From Comamonadaceae bacterium (GTDB taxonomy: Bacteria; Pseudomonadota; Gammaproteobacteria; Burkholderiales; Burkholderiaceae_C), in the NCBI GenBank assembly GCA_027485285.1, contig JAIXRH010000072.1, forward strand, positions 1 through 36,872: a stretch of 36,872 nt of DNA. Reading direction: 5' to 3'. Positions 30,881 to 36,872 of this stretch are shown here, piece by piece. A model generated the notes under the pieces. It worked only from the letters and a program-made list of their open reading frames with translations, ran no database searches and was not told the origin of the DNA. The position numbers were made by a program, and so were the translations under genes. Within the stretch, counting starts at the first letter, position 1. Each line of letters begins with the position of its first letter.

Positions 30881-33022
30881 ATGGCAAACCATTCGCCATT
30901 TTCAAAAGCAACGCGCATGCATGCGGCAGTTGCACTGTGCATCGCTTCGTGCGCGTCCGCTTGGGCGCAACAAAACCCAAACGAAATCACCGTCACCGAC
31001 AAGCTGCCTGCACGCGTGTCGGGCTTTGGTGATTTACCGGCTCAAGAGCTGCCGTTCTCAACCACCACCATCACCCGCGCGACCCTGCAAGAGATAGGCG
31101 CCCAACGTGTGTCTGACGCTTTGCGTTTGGATGCCGCAGTGAGTGACAGCTACAACTCGCCCGCCTATTGGGACATCCTCAGCGTGCGCGGCTTCACATT
31201 GGACAACCGCTACAACTACCGCCGCGAAGGATTGCCCATCAGTGCGGAGACCATGATTCCCATGGACAACAAAGAGCGCATTGAGTTGCTCAAAGGCACC
31301 AGCGGCATCCAAGCAGGCACCAGCTCGCCAGGTGGCTTGGTGAACTATGTGGTCAAACGTGCGCCTACGAATGCTGCGCAACCAGTCCACACCATCACGA
31401 TGAGCTATGGCCCAGGCAACAACCGCTTGGTGGCAGCAGACTTGGGTGGTCGCTTTGGTGAAACGGCTGAGTTCGGCTATCGCCTCAACATGGCACACGA
31501 AGACCTCAACCCCTACATTCGCAACACCCAAGGCCACCGCAACTTGGTCGCTTTGGCCATGGATTGGCGGCTCAAGCCTGGAACCATCGTTGATTTTGAA
31601 TTTGAACAATCACACCGCGAACAAATGGGCATCAATGGCTACAGCTTGCTGGATGGAAAGCTTCCCTCCCCAGTTGACCCGCGTGTGAACCTCACACGTC
31701 AATCTTGGAGCCAGCCAGGGGTGTTCGATGCCATGACCGGCTCGGTGCGGGTACGACAAGAGCTTGATGCCGGATGGCGTTGGACCACACAGTATGGCGG
31801 GCAACGTTTGAAGACCGACGACAGACTCGTTTTTGGCTATGGCTGCGCCTCTCCTGCCAACTACACGCAATACTGCGCGAATGGCAATTTCGCACTTTAT
31901 GATTTCCGCAGCAACAACGAACGCCGCCTGAGTGATTCCCTTGAAAGCGAAGTTTCGGGCGAATTAGAAATGATGGGGTGGAAACATCACCTGACAGCTG
32001 GTGTGTTGCGCCAGCGACAACTGGACAGACTTCCAAGGTATCAGTCCTATGCGCCCATCCTGCAAACAGGCAATGTGTCGACGCCCCTCCTCAGCACCCC
32101 CAACCCAGATTTTTCGACAGTCAATACCAACCGCAGCGAATACGCCACCGAGCTCAGCCTCAAAAATCGTGTGGAAGTTTCTGAACGCACCTCTGTATGG
32201 GCTGGGTTACGCCAAGTCATGTTCAACCGCAGCAGCGCACGCAATGACCCGAACGATGCCAACAGCATGCGCTACGTCGACCACATCAGTGTGCCTTGGC
32301 TGGGTATGTCCACCAAACTGTCTTCGGCGCTAGCGTATGCCTCACACGGACATGGCGTCGAAAACTTTGTGGTGCCTAACAGCGCCGGTACATACTGGGT
32401 CAACGCGGGGCAACAGTTGGGCTTAGGCAGAAGCCGCCAATCTGAAATAGGGCTTCGCACGCTGGAGGCACAAATGCCTGTGCAATGGCATGCTTCACTT
32501 TTCCAAATCGCACGCCCCCTTGCCTACGACGATGGCAACGGCAGTCGCTTGCTAGACGGCAAGCAAACACACCAAGGCTTGGATCTGGGCGCAAACCTAG
32601 CCACTGGCCAATGGAGGCTAGGCTCCCAAGTCCAATGGCTGCACGCTCAGATCAGCGATGTCAGGCAAACGTCTGGCGTTGTCGGCACAACCCCGCTCAA
32701 CGTTCCCAAATTCGTTTTACGCGCCATGGCCGAATACCGTTACGCCAACCTCCCCGGTTTGCGCACAGGACTGCACATGTCACATGAAGGAGAGCGTCAG
32801 GTGCTTGAAAACGGCAGTGTGCAACTGCCCGCTTGGACCACCGTCGACGCCACTGCACATTACGATCAAAAAGTGAATGGCCTGGCCTCTACATGGACCT
32901 TGGCCATCGACAACTTGGCTGACAAACGCTACTGGCGTGAGTCCCCCAAGCAATTTGGTCACTACTACCTCTACCCTGGCGCGCCGCGCACCCTGAGAGC
33001 GAGCGTGCAATTTCACCTCTGA
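30881..33022 (+). CDS. TonB-dependent outer-membrane receptor under TPP riboswitch control
   Basis: 713 residues: signal peptide (to about residue 34, ASAWAQ), TonB box-like NEITVTD, plug domain (about 45-175) with SVRGFTLDNRYNYRREGLPISAETMI and LLKGTSGIQAGTSSPGGLVNYVVKRAP, then a 22-strand barrel ending YLYPGAPRTLRASVQFHL. The family is the FhuE/siderophore receptor type, but regulation by the TPP riboswitch in its leader implies import of thiamin, a thiamin phosphate or a pyrimidine or thiazole precursor. The last residue is Leu rather than the usual Phe. GAAGGAAA lies before the ATG. The tandem paralogue starts 21 bp later. Confidence 0.93.
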   Translation: MANHSPFSKATRMHAAVALCIASCASAWAQQNPNEITVTDKLPARVSGFGDLPAQELPFSTTTITRATLQEIGAQRVSDALRLDAAVSDSYNSPAYWDILSVRGFTLDNRYNYRREGLPISAETMIPMDNKERIELLKGTSGIQAGTSSPGGLVNYVVKRAPTNAAQPVHTITMSYGPGNNRLVAADLGGRFGETAEFGYRLNMAHEDLNPYIRNTQGHRNLVALAMDWRLKPGTIVDFEFEQSHREQMGINGYSLLDGKLPSPVDPRVNLTRQSWSQPGVFDAMTGSVRVRQELDAGWRWTTQYGGQRLKTDDRLVFGYGCASPANYTQYCANGNFALYDFRSNNERRLSDSLESEVSGELEMMGWKHHLTAGVLRQRQLDRLPRYQSYAPILQTGNVSTPLLSTPNPDFSTVNTNRSEYATELSLKNRVEVSERTSVWAGLRQVMFNRSSARNDPNDANSMRYVDHISVPWLGMSTKLSSALAYASHGHGVENFVVPNSAGTYWVNAGQQLGLGRSRQSEIGLRTLEAQMPVQWHASLFQIARPLAYDDGNGSRLLDGKQTHQGLDLGANLATGQWRLGSQVQWLHAQISDVRQTSGVVGTTPLNVPKFVLRAMAEYRYANLPGLRTGLHMSHEGERQVLENGSVQLPAWTTVDATAHYDQKVNGLASTWTLAIDNLADKRYWRESPKQFGHYYLYPGAPRTLRASVQFHL

Positions 33023-33043
33023 AATTCAAGTAAAGTCAGACGC

Positions 33044-35224
33044 ATGAATTGGAAGGTTAAGTTTTGGAGAATGTCACACACACAAGGTGCAATTGCACTT
33101 TGTATGTCAGCCACTTCCACAGCTTGGGCTCAAAACAACGCCACTGAAATCACCATCACAGCAGCGCCCTCCATTCGCGTGTCAGGCTTTGAAGGTGTGC
33201 CTTTACAAGCGCTGCCCATCAGCGTCGTCGCCTTTGACAATGCCACCTTGCGCGACATTGGCGCGCAACGCATCACCGATGCACTGCGCTTAGACGCCTC
33301 AGTGAGCGACAGCTACAACCTCCCCGCCTATTGGGACAAGCTCAGCGTGCGTGGCTATGCGCTAGACAACCGCTACAACTTTCGCCGCGAAGACTTGCCC
33401 ATTTCGGCCGAGACCATCATCGCGATGGACAACAAAGAGCGCATTGAACTGCTGAAAGGCACCAGCGGCATGCAATCAGGCACCAGCGCACCTTGCGGCT
33501 TGGTCAACTACGTGGTCAAACGAGCACCTGGTGCGCCAGATAAAACCATCCGTGATGTCACGCTCAGCCACGGCCCTGGCAACAACAGACTGGTGGCTGC
33601 TGACTTGGGTGGGCGCTTTGGCGAGAGGGCTGATTTTGGCTACCGCTTCAACGTGGCCCACGAAGACCTTGACCCCTACATTCGCCACACCACGGGAGAA
33701 CGCAGTTTGGTGGCCTTGGCGATGGACTGGCGCATCAACAGCAACAACCATCTTGAGTGGGAGATTGAGCAAAGCCACCACGCGCAAATTGGGGTGAACT
33801 TTCACAGCCTCTTGGCCTCTGATGGGCCAAGTCAAGCCAACCGCACGCTGACACTGCCTGCAACCGTGGACGGCACACGCAACATCACGCGCCAACCCGG
33901 CTCGCTCCCCGGTGTGTTTGACGGACTCACCAGCACGCTTCGCCTCAAACACCAACTGGCAAATGGTTGGCTGTGGAACACGCAATACGGCATGCAACGT
34001 CTGCGCACAGATGACCGACTGATTTATGCATCGGGGTGTAACGATGCTCAGAAAGATAGCTTTTGCCTGTCACCCAAAGGCGATTTTCAAATCCACGACT
34101 ACCGCAGCGAGAACGAACGGCGCACCACAGAAGCCTTGCAAACAGATGTGCGCGGCACGCTGGTGCTGGGCGGCATAGAACACAACCTCAAACTCGGCTT
34201 GATGCGCCAACGCTACACCACGCACATGCCCATCACCACTGCTGACACTTTATTGGGCAGCACCAACGCCATACAAGGCGGGCTCAGCGGTGCAGCGGGT
34301 GCTACGCAACACTGGCTCAACACCAACAACAGCGACACCAGCACAGAAGTTAGCCTCAATGACCATGTGCGGCTTTCTGCGCGAACCCACGCATGGCTTG
34401 GCTTGCGCCATACACAGCTGAACCGCCAGAGCTTGCAAACCGATGGGCAAAACGCAGTCAAGGACGCACGAGGCATTAGCACCCCGTGGCTGGCCGTGAC
34501 CCAGCAGTTGACCGATCGCCACACCCTGTATGCCAGCTATGGCCAAGGCCTAGAAGCGCAAGCCACGCCCAGTCAAAACAACTTCAGCAATGCGGGCCTG
34601 CCACTGCCAGCCCTGCGCAGCACGCAACGTGAACTAGGACTCAAAAGCCAGCTTGAACGCACCAGTTTGCAGGCCGCTTGGTTTGACAGCACACGGCCCG
34701 TGATCACCGATGGACTGGCTTGCACCAACGCGATGGGATCGTGCACGCGACAAATAGACGGACAAGCCCACCACCAAGGCCTCGAACTCAGTGCGCAAAC
34801 AACGCTCAACCCGTGGCGCTTTGGCGGCAGCGCCATGTGGCTCAGTGCCAAGCGAGAAAACGCAGTGGTTGAAGCCAGCACAAACGGTCAGCGCCCCATC
34901 AACGTGCCTGACTTCATCCTGCGAGGCATGGCTGAATACCGCCACGCCAACATTGTTGGATTACGCTCAGCCTTGCGACTGTCCCACGAAGGCCAACGCA
35001 GCGTCACTGAAAACGGCAGCCTCACCCTGCCCGCTTGGACCACCCTTGACGCAAGCACGCACTACGACACCAAACTGAACAACGTGGCTTCCAGCTGGAC
35101 ATTGGCCATCCACAACGTGGCCAACAAACACTATTGGCGCGAATCACCCAAGGCTTACGGGCAATACTTCCTCTACGCAGGCGCACCTCGAACGCTGCGT
35201 GCGACGGTTGTGTTTCACCTCTGA
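33044..35224 (+). CDS. Second TonB-dependent receptor, paralogue of the preceding gene
   Basis: 726 residues, clearly homologous along its whole length to the upstream receptor. Signal peptide MNWKVKFWRMSHTQGAIALCMSATSTAWAQ, TonB box-like TEITITA, plug with SVRGYALDNRYNFRREDLPISAETII, barrel ending YLYAGAPRTLRATVVFHL. The plug motif that reads SSPGGLVNYVVKRAP in the first receptor reads SAPCGLVNYVVKRAP here, a cysteine in a normally invariant glycine. Extracellular loops carry cysteine pairs (GCNDAQKDSFC, ACTNAMGSC). Cotranscription with the first receptor under the same riboswitch is likely. The tRNA-Asn promoter overlaps its stop. Confidence 0.92.
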   Translation: MNWKVKFWRMSHTQGAIALCMSATSTAWAQNNATEITITAAPSIRVSGFEGVPLQALPISVVAFDNATLRDIGAQRITDALRLDASVSDSYNLPAYWDKLSVRGYALDNRYNFRREDLPISAETIIAMDNKERIELLKGTSGMQSGTSAPCGLVNYVVKRAPGAPDKTIRDVTLSHGPGNNRLVAADLGGRFGERADFGYRFNVAHEDLDPYIRHTTGERSLVALAMDWRINSNNHLEWEIEQSHHAQIGVNFHSLLASDGPSQANRTLTLPATVDGTRNITRQPGSLPGVFDGLTSTLRLKHQLANGWLWNTQYGMQRLRTDDRLIYASGCNDAQKDSFCLSPKGDFQIHDYRSENERRTTEALQTDVRGTLVLGGIEHNLKLGLMRQRYTTHMPITTADTLLGSTNAIQGGLSGAAGATQHWLNTNNSDTSTEVSLNDHVRLSARTHAWLGLRHTQLNRQSLQTDGQNAVKDARGISTPWLAVTQQLTDRHTLYASYGQGLEAQATPSQNNFSNAGLPLPALRSTQRELGLKSQLERTSLQAAWFDSTRPVITDGLACTNAMGSCTRQIDGQAHHQGLELSAQTTLNPWRFGGSAMWLSAKRENAVVEASTNGQRPINVPDFILRGMAEYRHANIVGLRSALRLSHEGQRSVTENGSLTLPAWTTLDASTHYDTKLNNVASSWTLAIHNVANKHYWRESPKAYGQYFLYAGAPRTLRATVVFHL

Positions 35225-35244
35225 AAAACGCCTAAATAATGCGC

Positions 35245-35250
35245 TATAAT
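35245..35250 (+). promoter_or_regulatory. -10 element of the truncated tRNA-Asn locus
   Basis: TATAAT, a consensus -10, stands nine bases before the tRNA 5' end, with TGAAAA (35222-35227) at 17 bp as a possible -35. It lies within 21 bases of the receptor stop codon. Confidence 0.6.
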
Positions 35251-35256
35251 TTTTTT

Positions 35257-35296
35257 ATTCCTCGATAGCTCAGTTGGTAGAGCACCGGACTGTTAA
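35257..35296 (+). repeat. 40-bp direct repeat (left copy), 5' half of tRNA-Asn
   Basis: The 40 bases 35257-35296 (attcctcg...gttaa) are identical to 36833-36872, the last 40 bases of the window; identity may continue beyond the edge. The copies are 1,576 bp apart and bracket the ModA islet. Confidence 0.9.
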
Positions 35297-35299
35297 TCC
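35259..35299 (+). pseudogene. Truncated tRNA-Asn (GTT), 3' half missing
   Basis: TCCTCGATAGCTCAGTTGG onward matches tRNA-Asn: acceptor 5' strand, D arm, anticodon stem and loop CTGTTAA (anticodon GTT). After AATCC the sequence changes to ACAGAAGCCAGC, so there is no variable loop, T arm, acceptor 3' strand or CCA. The break is in the 3' strand of the anticodon stem. It cannot make a tRNA; the promoter upstream looks intact. Confidence 0.88.
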
Positions 35300-35303
35300 A
35301 CAG

Positions 35304-35330
35304 AAGCCAGCAATTAGCTGGCTTTTTTAT
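35304..35330 (+). terminator. Rho-independent terminator after the tRNA-Asn fragment
   Basis: AGCCAGC-AATTA-GCTGGCT (35305-35323) followed by TTTTTTATTT. A perfect 7-bp stem with a good U-tract, ending both the tRNA-fragment transcript and any readthrough from the receptor operon. Confidence 0.9.
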
Positions 35331-35569
35331 TTAAAAATCTTTATAAATCAAAGACTTAGCGCAATCTTCTATATATAGAGTCAATTACACATATATTGCA
35401 CAGTTATTCCGTAGGTCTCTCAAATACAGCCTCATTTTTACTCTGGACGCTTAACCAATTTACGAATTGATAAAGCGCTAATACTGGTCAAAATTTGCAA
35501 TGAAAAACAACTACAAGCCGTCCAGGGCAACCCCAGTGCAGGTAATCGGTATTCAGCGGGATTAAAAAA
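35331..35569. other. AT-rich non-coding stretch with short repeats
   Basis: No open frame of note. It has the perfect palindrome TCTATATATAGA (35368-35379), one TCTGGAC (35442-35448) and a CCGTCCAGGGCAACCCC (about 35519-35535) related to the repeat array on the far side of the ModA-like gene. Base composition is clearly richer in A and T than the rest of the window. Confidence 0.6.
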
Positions 35570-36376
35570 TCAAGGACTGCCAAATCCATAACGCGAGAAA
35601 ACAGCCTGAGCACTTGGCGAGAGCAGTGCTTCTGCAAAAGCCTGCGCAGCAGGATGAGAAACACGACGTACTGTTAAACCATAGTCGGCATAAACCTGCA
35701 AATCAGGCGGCACTGAAACGATCTTCAAGCGCGGCACCTCGCGCTGTGCAGCCACCGCATTCGTGCAATAGGTGAGAAAAATGTCTGCTTGGCCCTGGTC
35801 CATGACCCAAGCATATGTGCCACGCCCTGTTGGAGCTTTGGGAGAGTTGGGGCCACCAGTAAGCTGCAATGCCTTACGTTCAAGAATACTGAAAGCGCCT
35901 GCGCGCAGAGCATCGGACTTGCGAAAAAGCTCCCAAGCATAGTCGCCGGATGGATCAGCCTTGGGAGTGCTGGTACCTAGACGAATGGCTGGGTCGAGAA
36001 GTGCATCGAGCAATCGCTCAGGCGTGAGATTGAGATTGGCTTGGGTCAATGCGCAAAGCTGATTACGAGCGAAGACACGGGGCGCACTCCAGTTACCGCT
36101 GTTAGCAAGTCTGAGTGGATGCCCCATATCGGCCGAAGCAAAAACCTGAGCAGCCTCACCTTTTTCTATACGCTCGCGAAGCAGCCCAGAGGCTGCGAAT
36201 GAAAGGGTTAGCTTTTGACCTGTTCTAGTCTCATGCTCTCGAGCGATTTCGGAAATCGCATCACGCAAGCTACCCGCAGCGACAACGCTAATGGGATCAG
36301 GGCTCAAAGGTGGGTGAGACACGGAGCATGCAGTGACTAAGCCTGCGGCGACAAGCGCTGTAGTTGTGAATCGCAT
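35570..36376 (-). CDS. ModA-like molybdate-binding lipoprotein, orphan
   Basis: 268 residues: signal peptide MRFTTTALVAAGLVTAC with a lipobox, then a type 2 periplasmic binding fold: ISVVAAGSLRDAISEIAREHE, LSFAASGLLRERIEKGEAAQVFASADMGHP, GRGTYAWVMDQGQADIFLTYCTNAV. This is the ModA/extracellular solute-binding family; oxyanion-binding residues AGS and SG are in place. No modB/modC or regulator is near, so it may supply a distant transporter or bind another anion. The surroundings are AT-rich and bounded by tRNA-Asn copies, suggesting acquisition. The Shine-Dalgarno is weak (AAGA). Confidence 0.85.
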   Translation of the reverse strand: MRFTTTALVAAGLVTACSVSHPPLSPDPISVVAAGSLRDAISEIAREHETRTGQKLTLSFAASGLLRERIEKGEAAQVFASADMGHPLRLANSGNWSAPRVFARNQLCALTQANLNLTPERLLDALLDPAIRLGTSTPKADPSGDYAWELFRKSDALRAGAFSILERKALQLTGGPNSPKAPTGRGTYAWVMDQGQADIFLTYCTNAVAAQREVPRLKIVSVPPDLQVYADYGLTVRRVSHPAAQAFAEALLSPSAQAVFSRYGFGSP

Positions 36377-36539
36377 AGTGATCTTGGGGGCCTAGAAAGT
36401 TGCAAAGATTTACCAAATATAAACATGCTGCATTGCACTGTTAATAAGTAGAGACACTCTAAGAAACACCTTTCATAGGCACTGGCTTTGCGAATGTTCC
36501 AACCCCAGCGCAGCGACCTGACCGCCGCATCTAACTCAT

Positions 36540-36565
36540 CGAGAATTCTCGACCTTTAAAGGTCG
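36540..36565. repeat. Two fused perfect palindromes
   Basis: CGAGAATTCTCG (36540-36551) and CGACCTTTAAAGGTCG (36550-36565) are perfect 12- and 16-bp palindromes that share the CG between them. They lie 164 bp upstream of the ModA-like start and 34 bp before the 18-bp-period array. Confidence 0.75.
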
Positions 36566-36599
36566 CTTCCAACGTAAAGTAACTTTGACCTGTCCATAC

Positions 36600-36704
36600 T
36601 CTGGACACCCCTGCACTGTCCAGATTGCCCCAAGCGTCCAGAGTACCTGTACCGTCCAGAGCAACTCAAGCGTCCAGAATCTGGACGCCCCTAGACCGTC
36701 CAGA
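36600..36704. repeat. Iteron-like array of GTCCAGA heptamers with 18-bp period
   Basis: The heptamer GTCCAGA starts at 36618, 36636, 36654 and 36672, exactly 18 bp apart; its inverse TCTGGAC begins at 36600, in the same register. A further TCTGGAC (36680-36686) abuts the fourth copy to give the palindrome CGTCCAGAATCTGGACG, and another GTCCAGA is at 36698. The 11 bases between heptamers vary. Non-coding region 36377-36832 otherwise shows only the palindromes and a promoter for the next tRNA. Confidence 0.8.
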
Positions 36705-36785
36705 GAGCCAGAGCAACCCAACCGAAGCAACGCACTCTTCATATGGAAAAGCTGAAAACGAGCCTTTAAAACACGTTTTTTTTGC

Positions 36786-36791
36786 TATACT
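36786..36791 (+). promoter_or_regulatory. -10 candidate for the second tRNA-Asn
   Basis: TATACT follows a T-run; an AAAACACGTTTT near-palindrome lies just before it. The distance to the tRNA 5' end (about 43 bases) is longer than in the left copy, so this assignment is tentative. Confidence 0.4.
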
Positions 36792-36834
36792 ATTTGTCTT
36801 GAAAGTTCACAAAAGTGTTCTTCACATCGAATAT

Positions 36835-36872
36835 TCCTCGATAGCTCAGTTGGTAGAGCACCGGACTGTTAA
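36835..36872 (+). tRNA. tRNA-Asn (GTT), 5' part, cut by window edge
   Basis: TCCTCGATAGCTCAGTTGG, D arm and anticodon loop CTGTTAA are present up to the last base. The remainder lies outside the window, so it cannot be seen whether this copy is complete. It is identical to the truncated copy at 35259 for the whole visible length. Confidence 0.85.

Noticed and set aside
35259-35330. A functional tRNA-Asn
   Set aside because: Only the 5' half is present; the sequence after the anticodon stem cannot form a T arm or acceptor 3' strand.
36600-36704. CRISPR-like regular spacing
   Set aside because: The conserved unit is only seven bases and the spacers eleven; no leader or cas gene is present.
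36536-36742. A 68-codon minus-strand frame with hexapeptide repeats WTLELL-WTVQVL-WTLGAI
   Set aside because: The periodic peptide is just the 18-bp DNA array read in frame; there is no Shine-Dalgarno or family match, so it is not called as a gene.

Overview
The window reads as chromosomal DNA of a betaproteobacterium in the Burkholderiales, most likely Comamonadaceae (a Limnohabitans- or Rhodoferax-like freshwater lineage). This rests on gene content and order: pstSCAB-phoUBR, a cysI-DUF934-cysH-cysDN block, fdxA next to a thioredoxin-reductase-like ferredoxin reductase, monomeric isocitrate dehydrogenase, and TAGAAT/TTTAAAAT-type -10 elements. The genus is inference; no rRNA gene is present.

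Layout. (1) 1-5730, minus strand: the complete high-affinity phosphate system pstS-pstC-pstA-pstB-phoU-phoB-phoR (phoR cut by the window edge), with a Pho box before pstS and a hairpin plus U-tract between pstS and pstC. (2) 5738-7674, plus strand: arsenic resistance operon arsR-arsC-acr3 behind an inverted-repeat operator. (3) 7717-14033: small genes often found in light or photo-oxidative stress neighbourhoods (DUF2878, DUF3833, a histidine phosphatase, an SDR, an Rrf2 regulator, a divergent MerR regulator, an unknown protein, DUF2237, a SOUL heme protein and a FolB-like pterin enzyme). (4) 14090-15019: a TPR protein and a small lipoprotein. (5) 15077-21348: DNA repair. A LexA box lies between a leftward umuD-cho-umuC operon and a rightward operon of pterin carbinolamine dehydratase, DUF2256 zinc peptide, a photolyase/cryptochrome and an iron-sulfur photolyase-related protein. 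(6) 21453-23684: monomeric NADP-isocitrate dehydrogenase. (7) 23930-29170: assimilatory sulfate reduction; the CysH cysteine pattern and the absence of cysC point to the APS route. (8) 29271-30684: FdxA ferredoxin and its NADP reductase. (9) 30710-35224: a TPP riboswitch in front of two tandem paralogous TonB-dependent receptors that look like siderophore receptors. (10) 35225-36872: an AT-richer islet between a truncated tRNA-Asn and the start of another tRNA-Asn, with an orphan ModA-like lipoprotein, two fused perfect palindromes and an 18-bp-period repeat array.

Three things stand out. First, the TPP riboswitch leader can be folded into two mutually exclusive states that expose or hide the Shine-Dalgarno of the first receptor, which suggests thiamin-related cargo rather than ferric siderophore. 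Second, light repair, pterin-cofactor and SOS functions are packed around one LexA box. Third, the tRNA-Asn-bounded islet carries iteron-like repeats of unknown role. Start codons were reassigned where a Shine-Dalgarno, signal peptide, overlap or family alignment favoured an internal start.
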